From Singulisphaera sp. GP187 (lineage in GTDB: Bacteria > Planctomycetota > Planctomycetia > Isosphaerales > Isosphaeraceae): a stretch of DNA of 64,000 nucleotides. Each line of letters begins with the position of its first letter. Position 1 is the first letter of the stretch. The notes below the pieces were generated by a model that made no database searches, was not told where the DNA came from, and saw only the letters and a program-made list of their open reading frames with translations. Positions 1-8,764 of the stretch are shown piece after piece. Position numbers and translations under genes: made by a program. The stretch is taken from assembly GCF_900129635.1 (NCBI RefSeq), contig NZ_FSRB01000003.1, positions 1 to 64,000 of the forward strand, written 5' to 3'.

Positions 1-175
1 GTAAAGCAGCCCAAGGCACCTTACATCAAATACGGGGAAGTACAATGATGTCAGCAAACTAGAGTGTGTGACCTCTACAGATTCGCTCTGTATGTTCGAA
101 TTGTAATTCTTATCACCGATCCGGAGAAACTTACCTCCCACGAATGGAATTGCCGTTAATTTGTCTTAGCTTTGA

Positions 176-469
176 TCAAAGTTCTGTTAATCTCTTTGCG
201 CTCAAAGCGGATAGGCCAGTCTCGTAGTCAAAACTGGAACGAATCTGAACAGGCCCTTCAACTCGTGTGCCTCCAACAATATTATCAAGCTTTCGGCCCG
301 AAGCCTTGTAGATTCCGCGAACAAGCTGCTCTCTATTTGTTTTCATGCCCGCCCAAAGATACGTCGCAAGTTCGTTTTCTCTAATCCGACCACTTGCTTT
401 CTCCTCATTGGCGAGGGTAGTAGGTGCGGCACACAATAGACAACCCATGAGGAATGAATAGACGCACAT
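176..469 (-). CDS. Small exported protein, function unknown, possibly truncated
   Basis: I do not recognise a family. The reading frame is open further upstream, but I chose the ATG at 469 because it begins a good Sec signal peptide (MCVYSFLMGCLL, small residues APTTLA, likely cleavage before NEEK) and a GAAGAGGG stretch precedes it. The mature part is only about 75 residues and mostly polar. It stops abruptly after a region reading FDYETG, which looks like the beginning of a longer domain, so this may be the head of a gene cut short by a nonsense mutation or rearrangement. It sits alone next to transposase debris. No partner or regulation is visible. Confidence 0.45.
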   Translation of the reverse strand: MCVYSFLMGCLLCAAPTTLANEEKASGRIRENELATYLWAGMKTNREQLVRGIYKASGRKLDNIVGGTRVEGPVQIRSSFDYETGLSALSAKRLTEL

Positions 470-639
470 TCTTAAGCCCTCTTCCAAAGAGTTTACGCCA
501 AAATTAGAATTACCACAAATGTCCCTCGTGTCAAGCAAATTTGTCCTTCCAAATAATCGGGGGGGGTAAGCGTCTAGATAGTGGATGGAAAATCGCGTAC
601 AACAAAGGAGGTTGATGCGTCACCGGGATTTCATGACTG

Positions 640-2082
640 TTTGTCCACCAGGAGGCCCGAATAAGCACCACCGACCTGACCCCCGAGCAAGAGGCCCATG
701 CCCAAGAACTTGCCTAAACCCTTCTGAAAACGATTGAAGCCGACATCCTCCAGATGACCCGCCTCTTGGCCTCCAAACCCGATGCTCAAGTCCTGGGACA
801 GACCGAGTACCAGATTCGCGACCTCGTCCACAAGATCGGCGCTAAGTCGATTCAAACCGAAATGGACGCGCGTCAAAAAAAGTTACCAAGGGTCAAGCGT
901 GATCTGTCCGAAATGCCGAGACGTGGCCTCGTTTCACGAGCATCGCGACAAGACTTTCTCCACATTGCTCGGCGACGTCCGCGTCGAGATTCGACATTAC
1001 TATCAATGCGACCACTGTCATCACGGCCACTTCCCCGGCGATGCGGCCTTGGGTTTGGCGGGCCGTCGCATTAGCTTGGGTGCCGAGGCGGTTGTCACGC
1101 TCGCGGGAACCTTAACCAACTTCGGCCAAGCCGCCAGGAAGATCCTGCCCAAGATGGCCGGGATTCGCTTCAGGGAAAGCACTGTCGAGCGGACCGCCGA
1201 GGCCAACGGGGAGCGTCTGGGCAAGTTATGGGAGCAGGGGCACACAATGGCCTCGGCGCGCGACTGGCATTGGAATCGCGATGCAAGGCTTCAGCAAGTG
1301 GCTTACATCAGCATTGATGCTACGGGGGTCGGTCAGCAAGGTCTCGGCGGCACCAAAGTTGAATGAAAAATGGTTCATGTCGTCATGATTTACAACCCCT
1401 TGGCTTGCGATTTCACGGTCGGGCGGGACGCGCAGCCGATCGAGCAGGCCCACTACCTGGCCGGGCTGACCAACCTGGAGACCTTGGGGGCGCAGTTGCG
1501 GCGACAGGCGGATGAAGTCGGGATGGACCGGGCGGACCAGTGGATCGGCCTGAGCGATGGCGGCCAAGGCATCGAGACGTTTTTCGAGGTGAATTTCCCG
1601 CGTGCGACTCTGATCTTGGACTTCTACCACGCGGCGGGCCACCTGGGCGACTTGGCCAAGGCGTGGTCTGATGAGACGACGACCGCGAAGTCACTGCTGG
1701 ATGACTGGCGACACCAGATAAAGGCGGAAGGGGGCGCGGCGGTGTTGCGTACGTTGGAGGCGTTAGATCGGAGCGGGCGTAGCTGGAGGAGTATCGCCTG
1801 GTGACGCAGTACGTCCGCAAGAATGCGTACCGGATGGACTACCCGAGATACCAGGCCAAGGGCTGGCAGATTGGCTCGGGTTGCGGCCTACCTGCTCCTC
1901 GAACCGCCAAGGCGGGCCGTTCTCTCGAGGGCTCCGCCACACCGATAGCTAAAGGGTGGAGCGACCAATTGCCGGAGAAGAATCGCACCCGCTGGAGATC
2001 CGAGTCTTTTCACGGCGCACTGCTACGGGAAGTCCGATACCTTGGGCCTCGGACCTTCATTACTGCTTTCGCCGCGATGTGA
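640..2082 (+). pseudogene. Degenerate ISKra4-family transposase
   Basis: Translations in two frames join to an ISKra4-type DDE transposase. An N-terminal helical segment (about 661-870) is followed by a treble-clef zinc domain (CPKCRD near 920 and CDHCHHGH near 1010). Then comes the transposase core with MIYNP (about 1385), GLSDGGQG (about 1550) and DFYHAAGHL (about 1620), and a WQIGSG segment near 1866. At least four lesions are visible: a TAA at 715-717, a one-base insertion in an A7 run at 875-881, an in-frame TGA at 1364-1366 between GTKVE and MVHVVMIYNP, and a frameshift just before 1801. After WQIGSG the expected C-terminus is replaced by unrelated sequence. It cannot be functional. No terminal inverted repeats were found. 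Confidence 0.85.
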
Positions 2083-2369
2083 CTGAGCCTTGCGGCGGCG
2101 GCCATTTTCTGGGAATGTTTCGAGAAGCCTATCAGAAGACTGAAGGATCGGCTCCCTGACAGGCCTGGGATGGTCGCTGGTGGACGGATCCCCGAGGCAG
2201 ACCGGGTTAATCGATCTACCCACTGTTCTGAAGTGGGGAGACAGGCAGGTGAACACTTGGTTTCAGCCCTCAAATAGACTTCTTGCCCCGGACCTCGCTC
2301 CCGAGGCACTCTGACTCGTGATCTAGACCAAATGCCAATGAGAGCCGCCTTAACAACAGATATATCGTC

Positions 2370-4283
2370 ATGAGTTTTCTCACAACACTATTCCATGAGA
2401 AGAGTGATATGCTGGGACCTTCCCGGGCGAGTTGGGATTCACCGGTCGGTCGGCACATGGCCATGCTGGTTCGCATGACGGTGTTGGCCAGTACGATTGG
2501 CATGATGCTGCCCGGAGCATGGGGGAACTCGGTTACCGTTGTCGAGCTTGCGCAGCTCCCCGCAGGCCTGGCCGCCTGGCAAAGCCGGGCTGTTGGCATT
2601 TACCGCGTTTGCGGACCACTTAGCAAACTCTTTTACGCACTGCCGGCCTACCTGGCGGGCGTCCGGGTCAGTTACCCCGCCTCGTTCGACACCGACGTCA
2701 CCAGTCGCCATGAATGGGAGTTGGGACAACTCTTACAGTTGCAGCGACCCAAGCAATATCACGAAATCTATCGGTGGTCGCGTCTGCTCCCCATACTGTT
2801 GACGGTCCTTGGAGGATGCCTAGTCTGCGAGTGGTCCACCCGATTATTCGGGACCTGGCCAGGCATTGTCTCGCTCTGTGTTTGGTGCTGGCAGTCGCCA
2901 GTCCTGGGACATGGGTCGCTCGTGACCTCCGACATGCCGTCGGCGGTGCTCATGCTCTTTTCCGCCCGCACGTTCTGGTCGTTCCTGATCCGTCCGGCCC
3001 CGGCGACCGCGTTCCTAGCCGGGGTGGTGCTCGGTCTCGCTCAGGCGACGAAGTTCACACTTCTTGTCCTCGACCCTTGTTGGATGGTCATCCTATTCCT
3101 CCGGGCGCTCCGACCTCCCGATGTTGTGGGGGACGATTGTCCGGGTCGATTCGGCGGCCTATTACCGCTGGTCGTCCTCGGATTCGGCATACTGGGGCTT
3201 AGTATCGTCGTAATCGACGCCTCTTACGGGTTTCGGGACGTCGGTTTCACCCTCGCTCAATGGAGGACTGGCCAGTCATCGCTCGCCGACAGCCTGAATG
3301 GGTTAGCTCATTATAGCGCCACGTCCTGGCTGCTCCGAGTCCCCTTGCCGATACCGCTCGAGTTCCTTCGCGGTATCGACTTCCAACTCGCGGATACCGA
3401 ACGGTTACAGTCCGCGTACCTGCTTGGTCGGACTCAGTTCGGAGGCTGGTGGTATTGGTATGCGGCGGCTTTTCTCCTCAAGGTCCCCTTGCCGGCCCTG
3501 GCTCTCATGGTGCTTGCGATCGTCCGACTCCCGACCGCATGGCGCAGTCGTGAGCCGGTGTTTTGGGCGAGCCTATGCGTGCTCATGCCCGCGGCGGAAG
3601 TGGCGTTGACGATCTCCGCAACTACGGGCACCGGCACCAATGCCGCGTTCCGCTACCTGCTGCCGAGCCTCGGGCTCTTATGCGTCGTCGCCGGCTGCTC
3701 TTGGAATCCGATGTCAGAGTTCCGCCGGGTCGGTATCGTCGGCCTCCTGGCCTGGCTAGTGCTGGACGCGATAGCCGCAGTCCCCGATCACGTGGGTGCA
3801 CAAAACGAGGCCGCGTGGGTGGGAAGCCGCTTCGCCGGTCGGCCGGCCTTGATTGGCGACAGCCTTGATTGGGGGCAGGACCTGGCGCGACTCAGCGAGT
3901 GGGTTTCCAGTCACGCACGCGGAGGGAGTACCTTGGTCTGCGTCCACGGCTTGGGTGTGGGGGAGCCGTATGGTTTGAAGCCGCCGAGGGCCCTGCCCAG
4001 TCAGGAGTTAGTGCCGCACGCCGCTTATCTGGCGGTCAGCGAAGAAATTCTGCACGGCGATCGAATCTCGAATGTCGTCAGGATCGCGGGAGCCAATCCC
4101 ACTCTGGCTCCTGAACTGGCCAAGAGACTCCAAAGCCTTCGGCCCTTCGACCGTGTCGGTAGGACAATTCGCATCTACCGGCTGCGCGACCTGCCACCGG
4201 CATCATTTGGACCTGGTGCGACTCAATTCGTTTCAACAGGCATTCGATCGGCCACTCCACCGGCGTTCGGCTTGAGCAGGTAG
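2370..4283 (+). CDS. Polytopic GT39/ArnT-like membrane glycosyltransferase
   Basis: The 637-residue product resembles planctomycete phospholipid-carrier-dependent glycosyltransferases (GT39/ArnT-like, GT-C fold), which transfer a sugar from a polyprenyl-phosphate carrier to an acceptor on the outer face of the membrane. About ten hydrophobic segments span residues 25-480. Two family-like landmarks are present: an ELAQLPAGLAAW segment after the first membrane helix and a DWGQDL motif near residue 500 opening the soluble C-terminal part. The catalytic Asp-Glu pair expected in the first loop is Val-Glu here, whereas the paralogue at 8765 keeps DE. This copy may therefore be inactive or altered. 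The start is uncertain, since downstream methionines near residues 14 and 30 would also leave the first helix intact. It lies between two transposon remnants. Confidence 0.75.
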   Translation: MSFLTTLFHEKSDMLGPSRASWDSPVGRHMAMLVRMTVLASTIGMMLPGAWGNSVTVVELAQLPAGLAAWQSRAVGIYRVCGPLSKLFYALPAYLAGVRVSYPASFDTDVTSRHEWELGQLLQLQRPKQYHEIYRWSRLLPILLTVLGGCLVCEWSTRLFGTWPGIVSLCVWCWQSPVLGHGSLVTSDMPSAVLMLFSARTFWSFLIRPAPATAFLAGVVLGLAQATKFTLLVLDPCWMVILFLRALRPPDVVGDDCPGRFGGLLPLVVLGFGILGLSIVVIDASYGFRDVGFTLAQWRTGQSSLADSLNGLAHYSATSWLLRVPLPIPLEFLRGIDFQLADTERLQSAYLLGRTQFGGWWYWYAAAFLLKVPLPALALMVLAIVRLPTAWRSREPVFWASLCVLMPAAEVALTISATTGTGTNAAFRYLLPSLGLLCVVAGCSWNPMSEFRRVGIVGLLAWLVLDAIAAVPDHVGAQNEAAWVGSRFAGRPALIGDSLDWGQDLARLSEWVSSHARGGSTLVCVHGLGVGEPYGLKPPRALPSQELVPHAAYLAVSEEILHGDRISNVVRIAGANPTLAPELAKRLQSLRPFDRVGRTIRIYRLRDLPPASFGPGATQFVSTGIRSATPPAFGLSR

Positions 4284-4297
4284 CGGAGGGCTATGAT

Positions 4298-4552
4298 CTA
4301 AGGACCGAAATTCCACCCCAATTTCTTCACCGTCTTCGCCAACTCGGGAGCGAAAGGAAGCGGGGGTTCGCGCTCAACAGCTGGTGACGCCGCCAGGCTG
4401 TCGCCTCGCGCTGGTTCTGCGCGAACAACACTTGCAATCCGTCGACAAATTCGCTTAACAGCCTTGACACCGGTAGGTCATTGTTCATCGTGTTCAAACC
4501 AATCCGCTCCTGTCAGCTCATCTCGTCCTGGCGCCGGACGATCAGGAAGCTA
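4298..4552 (-). pseudogene. ISL3-like transposase pseudogene, 3' part
   Basis: Read on the minus strand from 4552 this gives SFLIVRRQDEMS, a stop, then QERIGLNTMNNDLPVSR and a helical tail. This is the continuation of the ISL3-like transposase whose 5' part lies at 5970-6838. A later frame change leads into ELAKTVKKLGWNFGP and a TAG at 4298-4300. Joining the two halves after removing the IS630 element and one TA gives an uninterrupted MFLYKP-SFLIVRR reading. The fragment therefore predates the insertion and was already decayed by at least one stop and one frameshift, unless those arose later. It is too short to be functional. Confidence 0.75.
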
Positions 4553-4577
4553 GACCGACTTTTCGTATTCGATAGCC
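4553..4577 (+). repeat. Left terminal inverted repeat of IS630-type element
   Basis: Begins GACCGACTTTTCGT directly inside the left TA. The mirror copy is at 5945-5969. The first 14 bases match perfectly, with scattered mismatches further in. Confidence 0.85.
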
Positions 4578-4647
4578 CAAGGGGTTGACGAACACCCCAA
4601 AATTACCTGGATGGACTAACTTACCAGCCACCAGGAGTTCACACGTC

Positions 4648-5901
4648 ATGCCGGGCCAGGCGGCCAAGATCACCATTACCGAGTGCCAGCAGGAAATCCT
4701 TCGGACTTTGTCCCGTGCCACCACGGCACCCTCGCGACTCCGGCAACGCGCCTCGATCATCCTGATGGGCTTCGACGGCCTTCGCAATCAAGAGATCGCC
4801 GAGGCGGTCGGTCTGGTCCACCGCCAGGTCGGACGCTGGCGACGACGCTGGGCCAACGCTTGGGAGAAACTGATCAACATCGAATGCTGCGAGACTCGCG
4901 CCAAACTGCGCCATGCGATTGAAGCCGTCCTCACCGACGAACCACGCCCCGGCGCCCCCAGCAAGTTCACCCCAGAGCAGGTCACCCAGATCTTGGCGAT
5001 CGCTTGTGAGCCGCCTGAGAAGTCGGGCCGACCGATCACCCACTGGACCGCTCGGGAACTGGCCGATGAGGTCGTCAAACGCGGCATTGTGGTATCGATC
5101 TCATCGTCCCAGGTGAGCCGTTACCTGGATGAGGCCGCCTTGCAGCCCCACAAGAGCCGGTATTGGCTCAACACCACGGAGAAGGATCCTCAACGTTTTG
5201 AGGAGCAAGTCAAGACGGTCTGTGACACGTACCTCATGGCGTCGGAGCGGGAGCGGAACGATGCGACCCACACCGTTTGCATTGATGAGATGACCGGTCT
5301 CCAGGCGCTGGAGCGGATCGCTCCCACCAAGGGGATGATCGCAGAGAAGTGCGAACGGATCGAGTTTGAGTATATCCGACACGGGACGTTATGCCTGATC
5401 GGCAACTTCGAAGTAACGACCGGAAAGATGCTCACTCAAACGATTGGCCCGACGCGAACCGAGGCGGACTTCGTCCGTCACATCGAGCAGACGTTGACTC
5501 TGGACCCGGAGGGATCGTGGGTATTTATAGCGGACAACTTGAACATTCATTGCACGGAAAGCCTGGTGAATCAGATTGCCGTGGCGTGTGAAATCCCCCT
5601 GGAATTGGGCAAAAAAGGTAAACGTGGGGTGCTGAAGTCGGTGGCGAGCCGGCAAGCGTTCTTGTCGGACACAAGTCATCGGATTCGATTTGTATATCTT
5701 CCGAAGCACAGCTCGTGGCTGAACCAGATCGAGGTGATCTTCGGAGTGATCATGCGAAAGGTGATTCGTCGCGGTTCGTTCACGTCGGTGAATGATCTGC
5801 AATCAAAGCTGTTGAACTTCCTTACCTATTTCAACAAGGTATTCGCGAAGCCGTTTCGCTGGACCTACACGGGTCGTCCGCTGATGAAGTCAGCGGCGTA
5901 A
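4648..5901 (+). CDS. IS630-family DDE transposase
   Basis: The 417-residue transposase has an N-terminal helix-turn-helix region (RNQEIAEAVGLVHRQVGRWRRRW) and a second winged-helix-like segment. The IS630 catalytic triad is visible: Asp near residue 213 in CIDEMTG, Asp near 296 in IADNLNIH, and Glu near 362 in WLNQIEVIF. It catalyses cut-and-paste transposition into TA sites. I chose the ATG at 4648 because AGGAG (4632-4636) precedes it. The frame is open from 4585, but that would put the start almost at the left inverted repeat. Length and motifs are typical of a full-length enzyme, so the element is probably still capable of movement. Confidence 0.9.
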   Translation: MPGQAAKITITECQQEILRTLSRATTAPSRLRQRASIILMGFDGLRNQEIAEAVGLVHRQVGRWRRRWANAWEKLINIECCETRAKLRHAIEAVLTDEPRPGAPSKFTPEQVTQILAIACEPPEKSGRPITHWTARELADEVVKRGIVVSISSSQVSRYLDEAALQPHKSRYWLNTTEKDPQRFEEQVKTVCDTYLMASERERNDATHTVCIDEMTGLQALERIAPTKGMIAEKCERIEFEYIRHGTLCLIGNFEVTTGKMLTQTIGPTRTEADFVRHIEQTLTLDPEGSWVFIADNLNIHCTESLVNQIAVACEIPLELGKKGKRGVLKSVASRQAFLSDTSHRIRFVYLPKHSSWLNQIEVIFGVIMRKVIRRGSFTSVNDLQSKLLNFLTYFNKVFAKPFRWTYTGRPLMKSAA

Positions 5902-5944
5902 AAACAGAGAAGATGGGAGGCCCCGGGATGTTGGCCTCTTCATT

Positions 5945-5969
5945 AGCCTTCAAAAACGAAAAGTCGGTC
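5945..5969 (-). repeat. Right terminal inverted repeat of IS630-type element
   Basis: Reads AAAACGAAAAGTCGGTC on the plus strand up to the right TA (5970-5971), the mirror image of the left end at 4553-4577. Confidence 0.85.
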
Positions 5970-6838
5970 TAGGTTTGTAGAGGAACATTGACTTCTCCTT
6001 GGAGAGTCGAACCGCGTCGCAATTTCCGATCCCCGGAAGGCCTCACGAGTCGTCGCTTCCGCCCCACTTCCCGCGTCGCGCCAGTCCACGACGGAGCCGC
6101 CGCAATGCGTCGAGAACCAGCTTGTGGAGATCCTTGATAACGTGAATCACCCACGACCGATGGCGGGCCGACGGCCACAATTCGGTCAACACCGCCGGGT
6201 AGAGGTCCGAGCCGTCGGTCACCAACACTTCCGTGTCCTAACCCCAGGTCTTCAGGTCCTTGAGGAACCGCCGCATATGATCTTGATCGTTGCTGGCGAT
6301 CGGAGCGAAGGCAATAGCCAAGCCGTTCAGGGGGTCGGTAGCTAGCAGCAGAGTATATCGGCCGAGGTGCAGTTCATCCACGTACCTAGTTCCGCGGAAA
6401 TGGTCGAGGACCCAGCGACGATGCTCGACCAGGTTGAGACGTTCCGCCTAATGGCGAAGTCAATCGTGAACGAAACCGTAGGCGTGGTCGAGGAGTCGCG
6501 GAGGTCGCGGTGCATCGATCGGATGACGCGTTCGACGCTCATGTCATTTCGAGGATGCCGCCGAGGACCGGCGGTCAGACCTTGTTGTCGTCATGGGCCT
6601 TGAATTCAACGCCGATCGGCAGGGTCCGAAACGTGGAACAACAGTGGCAACGGGCACGATACTCGCCGTAGGTGACGTCGAGGTAGACGACCTGATCGTA
6701 GGCGATAGAACGAATCTGGCGATTCAGGACACCCTTTCGCTGCCCCAACTTGCCACAAGTGGGGCAAGGAGCTTTCTCGGAGCAGCACGAGGTCGGTATC
6801 GTGAAAGCTGGAGGCCTTTGGGTCAGCATGGCCTGCAT
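5970..6838 (-). pseudogene. ISL3-like transposase pseudogene, 5' part
   Basis: The minus strand encodes an N-terminal zinc ribbon (CPTCGK and CHCC, with RSIAYDQVVYLDVTYGEYRA between), then in other frames YVDELHLGRYTLLLATDP, ASNDQDHMRRFLKDL, and VTDGSDLYPAVL. This order is that of ISL3-type DDE transposases. The VDE and VTDG segments would carry catalytic aspartates. A TAG at about 6238-6240 follows KTWG, and frames change between 6575 and 6430, so the gene is dead. The 3' end is cut at the TA of the IS630 insertion and resumes at 4552. It begins about 260 bp upstream of, and divergent from, the pseudopilin gene at 7102. Confidence 0.8.
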
Positions 6839-7101
6839 GCTCCCGAGGGATGGGCTTTGTCTCCATTCTCCAGTATACAGGCTGCAACTCTCGCTGTCAA
6901 GACGAGTTGAATCGCCTCAGGAAACCGTCGGGATTGGCGAGGCGTGCCTGACAAAACGTGCAAATATAGTGCGGTAGCCGTGCCGACGGACCTGGACACG
7001 ACGATTTTTTCTATGCACCGAATGTCAATTCTAGGTAGAATCACAGTCGAGGTATTTCATCGCAACATCACTCAAACGCACAAACACAGAAAGATCTGTA
7101 A

Positions 7102-8190
7102 ATGAACCACCTAAAACGATCTGGATTTACACTGATCGAGTTGCTAGTCGTCGTGTTTATCATCGGCATCCTGGTTGCCCTTCTCTTGCCAGCCGTTCAG
7201 GCGGCTCGGGAGTCGGCACGCCGAGCCCAGTGCACCAATAACTTGAAACAAATGGCCTTGGCGGCGCTCAACTTCGAATCGGCCCGCGGTGAACTCCCCC
7301 CGGGATATGCCCCTCCCCCGACCGACCCCGTCGGAGCTAGAGGAAACACCCAAGTGCTTCTCCTGCCTTACCTAGAACGTTCCGCTTTATACGCCAGCTT
7401 CAATTTGACTCTCAATCTCAACGAGGCCATGAACCACCCCGACACCGATCCGAATATAACGGCGTGTTCTCAAACTGTCGACACTTTCATCTGTCCATCC
7501 GATCCGTCAACCGTTCGGTTGGCAGGGCGGATCGGCTACAGCAATTACTTTACCAGCCTGGGCGATACCGCTTGCCAACGTGCCGGCACAAGCGCGACAC
7601 GTGACGACGGCTTGCCATCATATGCAGAGACAAACACTCGCCGACTGGGACTCTTCAACGTGATGCAGGACAAGGCACGCAACGTGATCAGTAAGATTAC
7701 ATTCCAGTCGATCAAGGATGGCGCTAGCAACACCGCCATGTTTTCCGAAACCCGGCGGTCGACCCTTCCCCAACTCGGCTCCGACGGGAATTATACGACG
7801 CCGATCGCCTACGATATTTCTAATGTCTACCTAATCAACGAAGGTAGCCCGGATTGGAACAATAATCTCTGGCCATCGATCTGCGCGAATTATGACGACT
7901 TCGGTCTCCTCCGCCGCCTCATTCCCTACCGCGGACTCCAGTACTACCGGAGCTTACCCCAGACTAGCAATTACACCCATACCTTGCCTCCGAACGCCAA
8001 GGGCCACGACTGCGGGATCCGTACGTTCGTTGCTGCCCATATGGCAGCGCGGAGCTACCACCAAGGTGGGGTGAACGTCGCCTTCGGCGACGGTACAATC
8101 CGTTTTACCAAGGATGGGATCAGCCCTAACCTCTGGCGAGCCTTAGGCACCCGAGCGGGCGGTGAAATCGTCGGTGCTGATTCGCTTTGA
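7102..8190 (+). CDS. DUF1559 type II pseudopilin-like protein
   Basis: The 362-residue protein starts with a class III prepilin signal, GFTLIELLVVV. Cleavage and N-methylation at the Phe are expected after the Gly by a prepilin peptidase, followed by a 20-residue hydrophobic helix ending LLPAVQAARE. The DUF1559 body follows, with CTNNLKQMALA, a CPSD segment near residue 134, and the C-terminal H-X9-DG signature (HQGGVNVAFGDG). These proteins are greatly expanded in planctomycetes and are thought to form or decorate surface or secretion pseudopili; specific roles are unknown. It is probably monocistronic. Two related genes lie at 11621 (headless) and 26393. Confidence 0.92.
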   Translation: MNHLKRSGFTLIELLVVVFIIGILVALLLPAVQAARESARRAQCTNNLKQMALAALNFESARGELPPGYAPPPTDPVGARGNTQVLLLPYLERSALYASFNLTLNLNEAMNHPDTDPNITACSQTVDTFICPSDPSTVRLAGRIGYSNYFTSLGDTACQRAGTSATRDDGLPSYAETNTRRLGLFNVMQDKARNVISKITFQSIKDGASNTAMFSETRRSTLPQLGSDGNYTTPIAYDISNVYLINEGSPDWNNNLWPSICANYDDFGLLRRLIPYRGLQYYRSLPQTSNYTHTLPPNAKGHDCGIRTFVAAHMAARSYHQGGVNVAFGDGTIRFTKDGISPNLWRALGTRAGGEIVGADSL

Positions 8191-8216
8191 TCAAAAACCG
8201 AACATACATACTGAAC

Positions 8217-8755
8217 AACCACCGCCTGGAAGGCGGTGGGTCCGACAGTCGACTGAAAGCCCGACTAAGGCTAATCTAACTCGCTGACGTGCAAGTCGTC
8301 GTCGCCTTTCGCCATTTCCTGCGTCCGGACGTACTCCATAATGACCTCGTCGGTGTCGTTACCCAAACTCGCCACAAAGTCACCTCGAGCCCACAGGTGC
8401 CAACTTCAGCACAACCTCTTGAGGTTGTTGTACTCCTGCATCAGCCGTCGTGAGCTCCTCCCCTTTATCGGCTGCATCAGGTAGCTCACCGACACGTGCG
8501 GTGGACAGGAGACGAACAGGTTGGACGTGCTCGCTGCTTTCATGCCCCTTGAGGATGTCGACCTCCAACTCTGCACAGTTCGTCCGAACGATCTGGCGAA
8601 GCGGGGGCCGACGTCACCTCTCAGCAACTTCTTGCGATATTTGGTGATCCACACAAGGTGGAACTTGATGTCAAAGTGGGTATCGTCGGTCCTTCGGTAG
8701 TGCTCCATCCCGGGAGCCTACTGAAAGTGGTCGCCTAAAGGCGAGGGATTTTTGG
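8217..8755 (-). mobile_element. IS200/IS605-type remnant with end hairpins
   Basis: A broken Y1 transposase gene lies between two short palindromes typical of IS200/IS605 ends: ACCGCCTGGAAGGCGGT at about 8221-8237 and TCGCCTAAAGGCGA at about 8731-8744. Such elements have no inverted repeats and use subterminal hairpins recognised by TnpA. Exact boundaries are estimated from the hairpins. No TnpB gene is present. Confidence 0.7.
8271..8708 (-). pseudogene. Broken IS200-type TnpA (Y1 transposase)
   Basis: The minus strand starts MEHYRRTDDTHFDIKFHLVW and YRKKLLRGDVGPR, as in IS200-type TnpA. Fragments in another frame give ELEVDILKGH, then NLFVSCPPHVS, LMQPIKGRSSR, HLWARGDFVASLGN and DTDEVIMEYVRTQ. 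At least two frameshifts (near 8630 and 8530) and one stop near 8406 separate these pieces. The HUH motif expected before the vSvPP segment is disrupted. The product would be a roughly 140-residue single-strand DNA transposase if intact. Confidence 0.8.
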
Positions 8756-8764
8756 ATCACACAA

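Larger units (their letters stand above)
4551..5971 (+). mobile_element. Complete IS630-type insertion sequence with TA target duplication
   Basis: A TA dinucleotide at 4551-4552 and another at 5970-5971 flank a 1,417-bp element (4553-5969). The terminal inverted repeats begin GACCGACTTTTCGT at the left end and are mirrored at the right end, with about 22 of 27 positions matching when the TA is counted. TA target choice and duplication are characteristic of the IS630/Tc1/mariner superfamily. The element carries a single intact transposase gene at 4648-5901. It has inserted into an older ISL3-like transposase pseudogene, which continues on both sides in the opposite orientation. Confidence 0.9.

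Noticed and set aside
871..890. A7 run in the ISKra4-type gene as a programmed frameshift site
   Set aside because: The shift needed is the removal of one A, and the same gene also has two in-frame stops and another frameshift, so simple decay explains it.
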